The notes under the pieces were generated by a model that was given only the letters and a program-made list of their open reading frames with translations, was not told the DNA's origin and ran no database searches. Position numbers and translations under genes: made by a program. A stretch of DNA of 64,000 nucleotides from Ascarosepion bandense (lineage: Eukaryota; Mollusca; Cephalopoda; Sepiida; Sepiidae), in the NCBI GenBank assembly GCA_037127315.1, contig JBBBDQ010001922.1, positions 1,853,501-1,917,500 of the forward strand, given 5' to 3'. Positions 20,726 to 32,589 of this stretch are shown here, piece by piece (position 1 is the stretch's first letter; each line of letters begins with the position of its first letter).

Positions 20726-21754
20726 ATTTTTAGCATTGGTTTTACTATTAATCTTTGAGCATTTCAGCGTTTTTTTTTTATTTACAGTAATTCTTTTAAT
20801 TTGTGGCTTTCAGTCGTTTGTCAAAAATCTGACAACTTATCACACACTTTATGTTTTAAGCGTATTAACAAGGCCCTTTTTAATATGATTCTATTTTTAT
20901 TAAATGTTTCACAATCTGTCGTTCTACGCCGTTTTCTTCAATTTGAACTCGTCCGAAGAAAATAAAGACATTATATAAAAAAGAAATGGCTTATACGTGA
21001 AATCTTCAGCCTAATTAAAAACAGACAGCAGATAACGTCAAGAAAGAAGCAGGAAATATATGAGATTAAACAAAAACATCAGAAAGAAATAGTGGCAAAT
21101 AAAAAAAAATAGCTTAAGGAAGAATATGCAAGGTTCAAAAAATCTCAGAGAAATGATTTAGTTGAAATATGCGATTTTCTTTTTTTGCTTTCTAAATAGT
21201 CTAATAGAAAATCTAAAATCAGACGTATGGACTAATACCAAAATTTAATATTTTCATTCTTTTTGCAAACTGTATTGTTGGGAATTTATTTTTCAAAAAT
21301 GCGTTCAATTTTTTTTAATAATAATATTGTTTCATAAATATATTGCTGGTAATATTTTTATATTGCTTACAAAATATAATTCATGGTAATTTTGTTTTTA
21401 CTATGAAAATATATTGCTGGTATTTTTACGATAAAAAATATTTTTATAATTTCAGAGTGTTTTTACCCCGATTTGGGATTTCGAACTTTGCCAATAAAAA
21501 AGACGCTAACAGGTTCTACAACCCTGGATCAGAGTGTATCTGTGAATAACAGGAATTAAAATTGGGTTCAGATCAAAATTTATCGTCATACCTAAGACAC
21601 AAGGAATAATGTAAAACATTATTCATAACTACTGCCAAGTAAACATATTGTAAACATAAGTAAGCTTTTTTTGATAAACAGATTGAGAGGACACATAACT
21701 AAGCTAACAATTAGAACTTTATTGAATACAGCTCAAATCAAATTTGTTTTAATT
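20726..21754. other. No recognised features
   Basis: AT-rich sequence with short frames and no family similarity. Confidence 0.4.
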
Positions 21755-22240
21755 GTATCACCACGTGCAAGGCGGTAACGCTGTTGATGTGAAGGAGGCT
21801 ACATAAGAGTAAAAAGATTAGGGGCTACATAAGAGTAAAAAGATTGGGGGGATACATAAGAGTAAAAAGATTAGGGGGCTACATAAGAGTAAAAAGATTA
21901 GGGGGCTACATAAGAGTACAAAGATTAGGGGGCTACATGAGAGTAAAAAGATTAAGGGGGCTACATAAAAGTAAAAAGATTGGGGGGCTACATAAGAGTA
22001 AAAAGATTAGGGTGCTACATAAGAGTAAAAAAATTGGGGGGCTACATAAGAGTAAAAGGATTAGGAGGCTACATAAGAGTAAAAAGATTAGATAGGAGAG
22101 AGTGAAGAGAAAAACGAACCGGTTAGAAACGAGCAAGAGAAGCATGGGAATACAGGTGTGATGACAGTCGTAAAAGTGGAGAGAAAGGAAACGATATACA
22201 AGGTGGTGAAGAAAGAATTAGAGTCAAGTGTTTAAGAGAT
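21755..22240 (-). mobile_element. LINE-alpha 3' UTR and tail with 27-bp array
   Basis: The minus-strand tail at 21755-21800 is followed by about 11 copies of GGCTACATAAGAGTAAAAAGATTA (about 27 bp) at 21795-22095. The array unit is the single-copy 3' UTR element CTACATAAGAGTAAAAAG expanded in this copy. Confidence 0.85.
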
Positions 22241-22690
22241 GAGTATTGACATTGCATTTAAATTCCTGGAGGTTGTAGCCGCCAGAAAAGCAAGAATATG
22301 GAAGCTAGTTTCACAGGCGGGAAGTGCGAGAAAAGAAGCTACAGGAGTAGAATTGTCGTCTGCCTTTGGTTGATCTAAGTGCGAATGGGTGAGACCCAGG
22401 TACCAGTCTGGTTGCACGAGTAAACATCTGTTGCAGAGGCACCAGTGACTTAAGTTTGTTGGAACAGAAGCCGTGAAAGTATTTATAGAACAGACAGAGG
22501 GAACCCACATCCCGTCGGTGGGGAAGTGGCTGGAGTCGAGCCGCCAAGTCGTACCTATCACATTACTGATTCTTCTTTGAAGCCTGTCAAGAACACTGAG
22601 ATGAACAGCAGGGGCGCCTGACCATATATGAGAGCAGTACTCCATGCACAGGCGAATGGTTGATTTGTATATATGGAAGATTATATTAGA
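22241..22690 (-). pseudogene. LINE-alpha RT C-terminal fragment
   Basis: Minus-strand frames give IYKSTIRLCMEYCSHIWSGA, VLDRLQRRISNVIGT, then after frameshifts KYFHGFCSNKLKSLV and FFSRTSRL. Homologous to 30617-31219. Confidence 0.8.
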
Positions 22691-22694
22691 AATA

Positions 22695-22830
22695 AAAAAA
22701 AAATCTACTTCTATTACAGACACTGGGACAAGAAATGTCATCTTCAGACTATCAGAGCGAGCAACATTATTTCAGAATGATCTGCACTTATGTTTCTTAC
22801 TCAAAAGCAAAACTGTTACGAAAGCTTGAT
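22695..22830 (+). pseudogene. LINE-beta RT fragment
   Basis: Translates to DTGTRNVIFRLSERATLFQ, then NDLHLCFLL, matching the TGTRNAIFMLRMLSERAIQM segment of the LINE-beta copy at 27190-28480. Spliced directly onto the LINE-alpha fragment. Confidence 0.65.
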
Positions 22831-23363
22831 CTAAGACGAAAGAATAATCATATAATTCGTAACTGTACTGAGAGCAAATAGTTTGCATACGGATAGAGAG
22901 AGAATTATGTGACTACACAAAGGCAGAGAATCACGTTCGATAAAGCGATGTTTAATCATTCTTTGAGAAGTATCACACCTACATAGCCATACATTTGAAC
23001 ATTTCAAAAACAACAGGTTCGGTGCAGATGATGGGTTAATGTCAGATTCAGAAAGCAAACTGAAAGAATTTTGACAAAATGTAACCGAAAAAAGAAAAAA
23101 GAAAAAACAAATGTCCATCGATTCTAAGAAGTTAGAATACATGGTTGTCAGCAACTTGAGCTTGTCGATCTGGATAGCCTTCAGGAAATTTCTTCAGTAA
23201 AATTCCCTGAAGTTTACTAGAGATAACACGAACCTGATGAAGGCTGAATAAGACCGTCGAATCCTTGTGGTAGCAACAAAAATGATGACGACAATAGACG
23301 TTGTGGAAATAATGTAAATAAGTATTGTCATGTAAAATGATCAAATCCAACATAATCCATGAG
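22831..23363. other. No recognised features
   Basis: Possibly continuation of transposon debris; no motif identified. CTGATGA at 23233 was examined as a hammerhead and rejected. Confidence 0.35.
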
Positions 23364-23886
23364 TATTTGTCTATATTTTTGAGTTTAGGTAGTATTTACA
23401 GTATTTATATTATTCGGACGATTGTCCACATCTTTGCTGCCATTTGTACGACATTTAATAATAGATCATTCTATTTGTCTATATTTCTGAGATGAGGTAG
23501 TATTTACAGTATTTACATTATTCGGATTATTGTCCTCATCATTGTTGCTATTTGTACGACGTTTAATAATAGATCATTCTATTTGTCACAATTTCTGAGA
23601 TGAGGTAGTATTTACAGTATTTACATTATTCGGATTATTGTCCTCATCATTGTTGCTATTTGTACGACGTTTAATAATAGATCATTCTATTTTCAATATT
23701 TCTGAGATGAGGTAGTATTTACACTATTTACATTATTCGGACTATTGTCCTCATCTTTGTTGTCATTTGTACGACGTTTAATAATAGATCATTCTATTTG
23801 TCTATATTTCTGAGATGAGGTAGTATTTACAGTATTTACATTATTCGAACTATTGTCTTCATCTTTGTTGCCATTTGTACGATGTT
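23364..23886. repeat. 108-bp tandem satellite, about 4.8 copies
   Basis: GGTAGTATTTACAGTATTTA recurs at 23388, 23496, 23604, 23711 and 23819. The reverse complement of part of the unit (CAACAAAGATGAGGACAATA) equals the 3' tail of SINE-C (41755-42060) and a solo tail at 24426-24470, and the array lies directly downstream of a SINE-C head. Confidence 0.95.
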
Positions 23887-24036
23887 TTCCATTTTTTGCG
23901 TAGTAGTTCCTCTTTTGGAAGTCGTGAGTTATCTCCCTCTAAACCTGTAAGTTGCTGCTGTAGACTGGTATTGAACTCACAACTCTTTGGGTCAATTACA
24001 AGAACTAACAAACGTTTATATCCACTGGGCCATGTT
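23887..24036 (-). mobile_element. SINE-C head
   Basis: Minus strand: GGCCCAGTGGATATAAACG (A-box-like), AGAGTTGTGAGTTCAATACC (B-box-like), GAGGGAGATAACTCACGAC. Homologous to 41755-42060. tRNA-derived. Confidence 0.75.
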
Positions 24037-24129
24037 CTTAAGAACAACTGAATTTTTGGGAATTATAAGCCTAATGTTCCGTAACCCTATTTTTTATTGC
24101 AACTTTTTGTTGTTAGTTGTTTTCTCTAT

Positions 24130-24425
24130 TATTTTTTTATGTTAATGGTTTTCCCCAGTATTTTTACCAGAGCTCATATTGCAGTTTTTGACACTAATGC
24201 TTTTCTCTGGCACTCCATATTACTGGTTTCCATATTGTGTTCATCTCTATGCTTGGTCGGCTTAGGAGATTTTCGAAGCCTAGCATATGTGCTGATTCTT
24301 TAAGTTTATGTAGTTTCCAGTGGCGTTTTCTATCTATTATTTCAACTTCATCCCATCAATGGCGGTGATCCCTTTTCTCCCTCCATATGTGGTCAGCTAT
24401 GCCTGATTTTTTATCTCCTCTTGTG
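24130..24425 (-). pseudogene. Penelope-like element GIY-YIG C-terminal fragment
   Basis: With frameshifts, the minus strand reads SGIADHIWREKGDHRH, then WDEVEIIDRKRHWKLHKLKE and SAHMLGFENLLSRPSIEMNT. The ADH(I)W ... RHWKLHKLKES(A) pattern is the typical end of the Penelope-like element GIY-YIG endonuclease domain. The RT domain and GIY-YIG active site proper are not included. Confidence 0.7.
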
Positions 24426-24663
24426 CAACAAAGATGAGGACAATAGTCATAATAATGTAAATACTGCAACCCAATCTAGTATCCACAGATTAGGGATCAG
24501 TGTACTCGGCTTGTCCCTGTGGCTGACAAAATATTTTTCGCCAAACGAGCCCCCTCTTTATCACAGACAAAATGTTGCTAGCCTCTCGTTGATCCGTTGC
24601 TATTTCCATGGTTACGCGGTTAAGACCCACCATGCTACGCATACTGTTGCGAATCTCCCTCAT
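24426..24663. other. SINE-C tail piece and unassigned repeat
   Basis: CAACAAAGATGAGGACAATA at 24427 with AATGTAAATACTGCAAC is a single SINE-C tail unit in plus orientation. The rest (24480-24660) is unidentified, weakly like 6290-6360. Confidence 0.5.
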
Positions 24664-24791
24664 TCGGCAACCAGTCTACCGCAGAAAGCAATGGCAACCA
24701 ACTGCGGGATAATCTTCTGTCCAGTCAGTCATGTCTCTTTCGAGACATGATCGCCCAAGCGTGTATCACGTATGGCACTTTAACTGACTGA
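24664..24791 (+). mobile_element. SINE-A, 3' part
   Basis: CGGCAACCAGTCTACCGCAG to TTAACTGACTGA. The 5' half and tRNA-like head are absent. Confidence 0.8.
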
Positions 24792-25504
24792 CACTGTGAT
24801 TGATCTTTTACTTTTTCATTTTCAGATTTTTTTAAAAGTAGAAATGAAGGATATCTCCAAAATTGTTGCCTGTAGTGTAGATTGAATACATTTCATGTAG
24901 CTTTTGTTTTTCTAAATTTGTAGAATATTTTCAAATTCTTTAACTACGATTCTGGTAGGAGTTCTGATGATTTTCCGACAACGATACCTTGACTTTATGA
25001 ATTTAAGCACACTGCTAGATTGGCGGAAGGTTTAATCATTTTACAATTGAAATAGCTACATGTAACTGTAAGTTCTCTGCTAAAAGGTTCTTGTCCCGAA
25101 TTTCTTGCATGTGAACCTCTTTTCCGGCTTTTGAGACCCCAATGAAGTTTAACCTTCAAAGATTCAAATATAATTATCAATCGTTATCTTCTGTCTTCTT
25201 AATACTTCTTCTTTTATCGTCATCCCTCCTTAATAGTATTTTCTCATATTCTCTAACACTTAGCAATCTCTTGCATTTTAACGATTTATTGCATTGCGTT
25301 GATTTAAAGGATTAAAAAGAACATCACTGTTAGGGATTATCTCATCAAAAATAACAATTTTCTAAGCATAGTTTAGAATTCCATTTTTTTCATAAGACAT
25401 TCAAAAGTTGTACGTCTGGTAATTCATAATTCAAGCTATTACAGCACTGCCATGATTTCCCTAACATAGTCCAAATATGGCGGTTGTAAAATTTGTATTG
25501 GAGT
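24792..25504. other. No recognised features
   Basis: Ordinary AT-rich sequence; no element or gene identified. Confidence 0.4.
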
Positions 25505-25700
25505 AGATAGACTAAACTATCGCCCGGTTCACACTCAACCCACGTCTATTGAACAGGTGAAGAAGCTCATCCCTTGTTCCCTGTTTAGGATGTGGTCTCC
25601 GGTTTTCTCTTTTCTAATCTTCTTACTCTTACGTAGCCCCCTGCGCATCAGTGGCGTTACCGCCTTGCTTGGGGTGATATGATTAAAAAAGAAATATAAT
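25505..25700 (+). mobile_element. LINE-alpha 3' UTR and tail
   Basis: TCGCCCGGTTCACACTCAAC, GTTCCCTGTTTAGGATG, then GTAGCCCCCTGCGCATCAG and CCGCCTTGCTTGGGGTGATA. No RT attached. Confidence 0.8.
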
Positions 25701-25770
25701 AAATAAAATCCTATATTTTACTTTGTATTTTTTTTGTTGTGTCAAATCCGATTTAGTAACGGACTGACAG

Positions 25771-25844
<74 letters not shown>

Positions 25845-26435
25845 CTGTGTGTGTATTCCTCTGTGTGTAGGTATGTGTGAGTACTATGAATGTTGAGTTA
25901 GTAATACGTCGATGCGAATGCAAGCCTATCAGTGTCAAGTCAGTCACGACTGAGAAGTTTGCGTCCGTTGTACTTAGCGAAGTTCCACTGACTGACTCTT
26001 AGAGTGATGGAAAGAAATTCACTTGCGTGTTTTGTCTCGAAGGGGGATTCACGCAGGGTCGACGATGTGGGAGGTAAGGAGAGGGAGCCCAGAACTGTGG
26101 AACACATCTTTAGAATTGGTCAGGAAGCAGAGAAGAATGACTGATGGGAGGTGGAAAGTAAAACGTGAACTTATAAGCCAAAAAACAAAGCATATAAATG
26201 CAAGCGTGAGTAGAGATTAGGGAGAAAACAAAAGGAGAATGTTGTGGAGGAAGAGCGGCAGAAGTGATAAGGAAAAGAGGAGAAAAGAGTGTTAAAATTT
26301 TAGGAGGGTATCAATAGTTAAGCAACGAAAGACGAATGGAGAGAAGAAAGAGAGAAAGCGATTGAAAATGAAACCGACAGAACAATGTAAGTGTCTGAAT
26401 AGAAATGTAGGAATGTAGATAAATGGGAACCCTGA
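25701..26435. other. (TA)n-(TG)n microsatellite and unassigned sequence
   Basis: 25773-25852 is (TA)n then (TG)n. 25853-26435 is G/A-rich with no recognised content. Confidence 0.5.
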
Positions 26436-26439
26436 GAAA

Positions 26440-26488
26440 AATAGATAGATAGATAGATAGATATGAAAACTTAGATAAATATGTAGAC

Positions 26489-26527
<39 letters not shown>

Positions 26528-26556
26528 TGCATAGTTAAATAGATAAATATGTAGAC

Positions 26557-26614
<58 letters not shown>

Positions 26615-26615
26615 C
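26440..26615. repeat. (GATA)n block
   Basis: GATAGATA runs interrupted by ATATGTAGACAT and ATATGCATAGTT units. Confidence 0.95.
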
Positions 26616-27082
26616 GCCTAGTTCACACTCCACCCACATCTATTGAACAGGTGAAGAGGTTCATCCCTTTTTTCCTGTTTAGGATGCAGTTTCCGGTTTT
26701 CTCTTTTCTAATCTTCTCACTTTGTTTTTTTTTTCTTTCAATCGGAGTAGATAGACTAAACTATCGCCCGGTTCGCACTCCACCCACATCTATTGAACAG
26801 GTGAAGAGGTTAATCCCTTGTTTCCTGTCTAAGATGTGGTTTCTGGTTTTCTCTTTTCTAATCTTCTTATTGCGTTTTTTTTTTCAATTGGAGTAGATAG
26901 ACTAAACTATCGCCCGGTTCACACTCCACCCACATCTATTGAACAGGTGAAGAGGCTCATCCCATTTTTCCTGTTTAGGATGCGGTTTCCGGTTTTCTCT
27001 TTTCTAATCTTCTCACTCTTATTTAGCCCCCTACACATCAGTGGCGTTATCGCCTTGCTTGGGGTGATATGATTAAAAAAAA
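26616..27082 (+). mobile_element. LINE-alpha 3' UTR, three tandem sub-repeats plus tail
   Basis: TATTGAACAGGTGAAGAGG occurs at 26641, 26791 and 26937 (spacing 150 and 146 bp); the tail TGGCGTTATCGCCTTGCTTG is at 27042. Flanked by GATA on both sides, so it was inserted into or expanded within that microsatellite. Confidence 0.85.
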
Positions 27083-27119
27083 AAAGATAGATAGATAGAT
27101 AGATATGAAGAGACTGAAC

Positions 27120-27177
<58 letters not shown>

Positions 27178-27178
27178 C
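27083..27178. repeat. (GATA)n block
   Basis: Pure GATA runs with one ATGAAGAGACTGAACT interruption; the right side of the split block at 26440. Confidence 0.95.
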
Positions 27179-27189
27179 GCAGGGAGCCA

Positions 27190-28480
27190 GATCACTAGCT
27201 ACATGGCTAACATCTTGGGAATATCATCCTTCTGTAAAACCATATTTCTGCTGCCTCAAGCTTCTCCTCCCTTGATGAGATCGTCCAGCACTCACTTCCT
27301 TACAGAAGGACAGATATCCCACAGCAATCCAGCACTGTTTTCCTCTCTTCTAATGAGATTATCTTGTCTTTCAGTAGTCTGGTTAGCTTCTGAAATGCGT
27401 CTTCGGCCATACCAATGCATCTTTGGATCTTCATGTCACACTTTTCATCCTTTGTCAAAATACTTCCCAGGTATTTGAATTTTTTACTTGCTTTATTTTT
27501 CTTTCCCCGACTTGTACTTGGCATACTGGGCTTCTCTTTTTTTGCTGATGCATTCAGTTTTTTTAAGTTTATGCTCAGTCTTTTTATTTTTCACTTTCTT
27601 TTGCTACCTTCTGTAGATGTTCTTGTATTTTTCTTTCCGTGTCTGCTATCAGCACTATGTCATCCGCGTATCTGATATTGTTGAGAGTATGGCCGCCAAT
27701 GTCGAATCCTGGCAAGGCTTTAATTTTTCTCATAACTGCTTCGCTGTACAGGTTAAAAAGTTCCGGTGAGAAAACACATCCTTGTGTTACACCCGCATTT
27801 ATTTTTGCATACCTGCTGAGTTCACTTCCTATCCATATACAAGCGGTTTGCTGCCAATATAGATTCTTGATTATCCTAACACCTTTTCCGAAAATGTCGA
27901 GGTTGTTGATCATCTCTATCAAGTTCTTTTATCGTACTTTGTTAAACGCTTTCGCGTAGTCTATAAGGCACAGATAAAGGTCCTTCTGCATTTGTATTGC
28001 TCGTTCAGATAGCATTCTGAGCATGAATATCGCATTCCTCGTTCCGGTATCATTAACGAACCCACATTGTACTCTTTCTATCTGTGAACCGATTCTGCTG
28101 CGCGCTCTGTTTATCAGATTCCGGATCATGAATTTTCTTATGTGGCTCATGAAATTGATTGTTCGATGGGGCTCACATTCGTTTGCATCTGGCTTCTTGG
28201 GTAGTGGTATGAAGAGTGACCTGCTTAGGTCCTCCAATATATTGCCGCTGTTATAGATTTCGTTTATTATTTCTGTTAGTCTGTCCACTCCAGAGCTTTC
28301 TAAGGACATCAACATCTCGATTATAATCCCGTCTGGTCCAGCTGTTTTTGTTTTGCTTCAATTTGGTCATTGCCGATTCCACTTCGGTTTTTAATATTTC
28401 TGGTTCATTTGTAATTTTATGCATTGTTGGTTGCTCTCTCTTGTCGTGGAAGAGATCTCCGATGTACTAGTCCCATCTCT
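27190..28480 (-). pseudogene. LINE-beta (RTE-like) reverse transcriptase, degraded
   Basis: Longest RT remnant in the window. Minus-strand frames in order: FIPLPKKPDANECEPHR (28230 region), QCGFVNDTGTRNAIF, LCLIDYAKAFNKV (catalytic motif A type), INAGVTQGCVFSPELF (motif B), RYADDIVLIADTE (motif C, YADD at about 27659-27670), then KKFKYLGSILTKDEK and, near the 3' limit, WFY-like remnants. Frame changes near 28320, 27930 and 27560 break it. 5' endonuclease and 3' tail are missing. RTE-type assignment rests on the motif wording and the related GAA-tailed fragments; the clade is inference. Confidence 0.85.
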
Positions 28481-28828
28481 GAAGTATTTTTTTTTTTGGA
28501 AAAAATGAACCCGCTACTACTCCCCACAAACATTGGTTATTTAGCATGATTGTATACGTAAAATATTATGATCGATCATGGGTTATTACAATCTAAATTT
28601 TTTTCTGGTTTCAATTAATTAGCAAAAGGTCGATCATCGGTAAAAACATATCAATCAATCAAGAAAATATTGTAATTTCAATTGCTGATTTTAATGAAGC
28701 AATATTGACATCAATAAGTAATAATTCAATGATAACTGCTTTAATCAAATATCGAGCACTTTATTTTTCTATTCACATAAATATACATTAAATTACGTTA
28801 TTTTACGTTAACTGTAAGTAACATTATC

Positions 28829-28876
<48 letters not shown>
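28481..28876. other. AT-rich stretch ending in (TA)n
   Basis: No recognised content up to the (TA)n at 28832-28876, which abuts the S element. Confidence 0.5.
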
Positions 28877-28879
<3 letters not shown>

Positions 28880-28968
28880 ATCCGCAGACAGATCTACTTC
28901 GCTGTATCACCAGTACGGTTAGACTCCGATTGCTTTTAACTCAGGATTGAAACCCGACCGAAACGTAT
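28877..28968 (-). mobile_element. S element 3' end, ribozyme deleted
   Basis: Minus strand has GGTTTCAATCCTGAG (B-box-like), GTCTAACCGTACTGG, then GATACAGCGAAGTAG and GATCTGTCTGCGGATGAC. The bases around ATGAGCT are deleted and GAAA is mutated, so the hammerhead is dead. Confidence 0.75.
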
Positions 28969-29124
28969 TGAAAGGAAAACTCAACACAAAATTTATGTGT
29001 TGAGTTTCCCCTTTCAGTATTTTATATTGCTCTGGATAATATCCATTGCTCTCTTTATTTTTATTTAATTGATATTTTATATTAATTAGATAAAATGTTT
29101 TGGATTATCCTCTATCCATTTTCT

Positions 29125-29179
<55 letters not shown>

Positions 29180-29411
29180 GGAAACTTATCGCTACACTCG
29201 TTTCGAAAAACCCTCCGAGTACATACGCGAAAGGAAAAATGGTAATAAAAAAAGAACGAGCTAAGCACTTGAACATCAGTCAAAGTACGTAGCACAAAGA
29301 AAAAAAACCGAGACGAGTAACCAAACACAACCAAGTAACAGAGCTAACCTTCCCTGAACATATAATTAAGTGAAACCTTGGTAGGTTCGTTGTCACTCTA
29401 TGTTAGTTATT

Positions 29412-29451
<40 letters not shown>

Positions 29452-29514
29452 AGGGTGAAAGAAATGTTCATTCATGTTTAAATGTATTAACTTTTATAAA
29501 TACTTCAAATATAT
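28969..29514. other. 85-bp-related tail, (TA)n, A-rich sequence
   Basis: 28985-29085 contains an inverted relative of the 85-bp satellite (ATTGCTCTGGATAATATCCA). (TA)n at 29129-29174 and 29416-29446. 29180-29345 is A-rich and resembles 2830-3000. Confidence 0.5.
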
Positions 29515-29670
29515 CTGTAATCCTGGTTATGACGATAATCGACATCCGGCAGTAAGCCCTCTGATCGGGAGATTGGAGATTTTGAGGAGCGTGAAAGCAC
29601 CACCTAACTGCTCTTGTTCCCATTTCCTTCATAACTCGGTCCAGTTAGGGTATCATGTATGGGCAAGTAG
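29515..29670 (+). repeat. Dispersed repeat J, copy 2
   Basis: TGTAATCCTGGTTATGACGA and CCCTCTGATCGGGAGATTG match 16480-16620. Identity of the element is unknown. Confidence 0.5.
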
Positions 29671-29819
29671 AGAACACCCATAAAAATCTGTAAAAATATA
29701 AATTAATACTTTCTTTACTAGAAATAACAGCAAAACATGTATATATTAAGAATTACCAACAATTCATATTTATAAGTCTCATCAATCATTACAACGGATT
29801 GAGCTCTTCCTAAAACTAC

Positions 29820-30090
29820 ATATACTTTCCCTCACAAGAGGAGAGATCAAGAGATCAGAGAAATCAGAGAAAGTGAGAGTGCTCAGAGAATGAAAGATCC
29901 GCAGACATCGTACGACCATTGCGGGTCCCGAAATATAGTATTACTTCCTAACACGTATTTAGTCGTTCTACTAACAGAGTTCTACGTATTTGTATTTTGC
30001 TGTGTTTAATATATATATTCGTTATTTTCTATTTTGGTTGTTGTACTATTTTCTTGCTGAACTCTTAACCGGGTCCGCGACAATAAAAGT
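29820..30090. repeat. Dispersed repeat K, copy 2 (inverted)
   Basis: GAGATCAAGAGATCAGAG ... AACAGAGTTCTACG ... TATATTCGTTATTTTCTA is the reverse complement of 11655-11945. Confidence 0.65.
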
Positions 30091-30451
30091 ATTGCCAACA
30101 ATATATTATACAGAAGGAGGACCAAAAATACATTTTATCTGTAGTTAAAACTAAATAATTGCCTTCAAAATATTTAAATTTCGGCATTAAATAAATCAAA
30201 GATGTTGATATACCAATAAAGAAAACCAATCAATTACATACCAAGCTGTATTGATCACCTCAGCATATTTATCAGTTTAAGTAAATTTTATAAAGGAGAC
30301 AAGGAAAATGAACATCGAGTTGGATCTCCTAGAGGTAGTTTCGCCCAACACCGCTAGCTGCTACTAAACGAAAACATTAACCTGAAAACTATTCAAGTAC
30401 ATAAAGAATCTGTTTTTGTTTTTTGTTTTTTGTTTTTTTTTTTGTTTTAAT
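30091..30451. other. No recognised features
   Basis: AT-rich; ends in a T/GT homopolymer region next to the LINE tail. Confidence 0.4.
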
Positions 30452-31219
30452 CATATCACTCCGAGCAAGGCGGGAACGCCACTGATGCGCAGGGGGCTGC
30501 ATAAGAGTAAAAGGATTAGAGGAGAATGGGGAGAAGGATGAACCGGTTAGAAATGACAATTGCGAAGGTGGAGAGAAATGAAAGGGATCTACAGGACAGT
30601 GTGGAAAGAAGTAGGGTCAAGTAGTTAAGAGGTGAGAATTGACCTTGCATTTAAATTCCTGGAGATTGTAGCCGTCAGGAAAGCAAGAATAAGGAAGCGA
30701 GTTCCACAGGCGGGAAGTGCGGGAAAAGAAGCTGCAGGAGTAGAATTGTCGTCTGTCTTTGGTTGATATAACTGTGAATAGGTGAGACCCAGTTGCTAGT
30801 CTGGTTGCACGAGTAAACACTTTTATTGGAGGCACCAGTGACTCAAGCTCGTTGGAACAGAAGCCATGGAAGTATTTATAGAACAGACAAAAGGAAGTCA
30901 CATCTCGTCGGTGGGAAAGTGGCTGTAGTCGAGCCGCCAAGTAGGTACCTATCACATTACTGATTCTTCTTTGGAGCCTGTCAAGAATACGGAGATGAAC
31001 AGCGGGGGCACCTGACCATATATGGCAGCAACACTCCATGCTCAGACGAATGGTTGATTTGTATATATGCAGGATGGTTTCAGGTGGGAAAAACTTCCTG
31101 GCCCGACACTGTGACCCGACCTTCCTAGCAGTGGATTTCGCTATTGACTCAATGTAATGGTTCCACTTGAGATCAGAGGAGGCGAGAGTATTGCTTTCGG
31201 GAAGACTCGCTTGGTCCAT
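30452..31219 (-). pseudogene. LINE-alpha RT C-terminus with 3' UTR, best copy
   Basis: An uninterrupted 200-residue minus-strand frame (30617-31219) contains SSDLKWNHYIESIAKSTARK, CRARKFFPPETILHIYKSTI, ECCCHIWSGAPAVH, LDRLQRRISNVIG, SLCLFYKYFHGFCS-like (TSFCLFYKYFHGFCSNEL), RLWNSLPYSCFPDGYNLQEF and KVNSHLLTT. This is the thumb/C-terminal part of a CR1/Jockey-type non-LTR RT; the catalytic palm is absent. The 3' UTR and conserved tail follow (30452-30616). Confidence 0.85.
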
Positions 31220-31630
31220 GCTTATGGGAGGCAGGAGTGGTTGTCTGTGATGATTGACAGACAGCAGCTTAGTTCCAGACTTTCATATTGACATAATGCA
31301 TGGTGCTATACTCCTTCAAAAAGATCTAAACTGTAAGTGGTTTTGTCATGACGTAAATGAAATGTGGAAGTCTCAGCGTAGCCTATCTTGCTTTGAACAT
31401 CATGAACTGCAGTAAGAGAATCACAAAGAACATTATCCTATAACAGAACCATAAGGACTTTCATCAGGAACGAAAAAATTAGGATAGCCTACGTAATTTA
31501 TACAATCAAGATGCTGCTATTCCACACTACCTCAACAAGAGACAAGGAAAGAAACCAACGTCAAAACAGGAAAGAATGATAGCGGCTAAATCACTTAAGA
31601 CACTTATTTTTCTGAACATACACACACATT
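31220..31630. other. No recognised features
   Basis: Between a LINE and a SINE; no similarity recognised. Confidence 0.4.
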
Positions 31631-31631
31631 T

Positions 31632-32035
31632 ATGGATGGCCACTCGTATTCGAAGATACTCATCTACCGGTTAGCTAATCCCCATTGCAGACGCTTGTGC
31701 TTGTTGAACACAGTGCCTACCTGTGGTTAATACTGCAACTATTCTGAGCAAACCTCAGCTAAAGTTTCTGGGAGATCGCAACCAATTAAATACCACGATG
31801 TATGGATCACCTCGGTGTATTAATCAGGAGTAGCCTTTGGTGTCGAATACTGTTTTTCATCAGTCTGAACAAGGCCAGGACGCTCAAACCCTCGCTCACG
31901 ATAACCTGTGACTTCGACTTAGCAAAACCATCGACGGCTCTTAAAATCAATCACAAGGCTTGGTTCAACCTGTGGTACGCCTTCTCCAGATGGTTGATAG
32001 CGAGTGGTGAGATTCGAAGCTAGGCTTTATGATCA
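31632..32035 (-). mobile_element. SINE-D
   Basis: About 400-bp element matching 43755-44200: ATGGCCACTCGTATTCGAAG, GAGCAAACCTCAGCTAAAG, AACAAGGCCAGGACGCTCAA. The tRNA-like head (at the high-coordinate end in the sister copy) is eroded here. Confidence 0.6.
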
Positions 32036-32088
32036 GGAAATAAACGTTCCCATAAAGTCATGTGCCCCACCCTATATATATATATATA

Positions 32089-32440
32089 TTACGGAAATTA
32101 ACGAAGATTAACGAAACGGGTTATAAACAACCGACAATTTGAAATGATTTGTTTGAACACTATTTTTGATCGATGCTCGTATTTAAGTAGATATTCTGTT
32201 TATAATAAAACAGTATTATATATTTATTTCTACCGGCTTGATCATTTACGATAATCATCATATTACGGAAATTAACGATAATTAACGAAGCTTGGCTATA
32301 AACAACCGACAATTTGAAATGATTTGTTTGAACATTATTTTTGATCAATACTCGTATTTAAGTAGATATTCTATTTATAATGAAACAGTATTATATATTT
32401 ATTTCTACCGGCCTGATTGTTTACGCTAAATTTTTATTAC
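32089..32440. repeat. 173-bp tandem duplication
   Basis: ATTACGGAAATTAACGA at 32089 and 32262 starts two near-identical units (CGACAATTTGAAATGATTTG, GTATTTAAGTAGATATTC). A third start is at about 32434. Confidence 0.9.
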
Positions 32441-32589
32441 GAAAATGTGTGTCATTCCTGTCGTTGTAATTGGCTTGAAGCATCGTGTGTATTAGGTGTA
32501 TGGGTAGACTTTGAAGGCTATGACAATGCCTTTAGAAAGATAAAGGAAGGCAATGAAGGTGTTGGGTATTACGTATTTATTAATAATTA

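Noticed and set aside
23226..23275. Hammerhead (CTGATGA ... CGAATCC)
   Set aside because: GAAA is absent and stem II does not fold.
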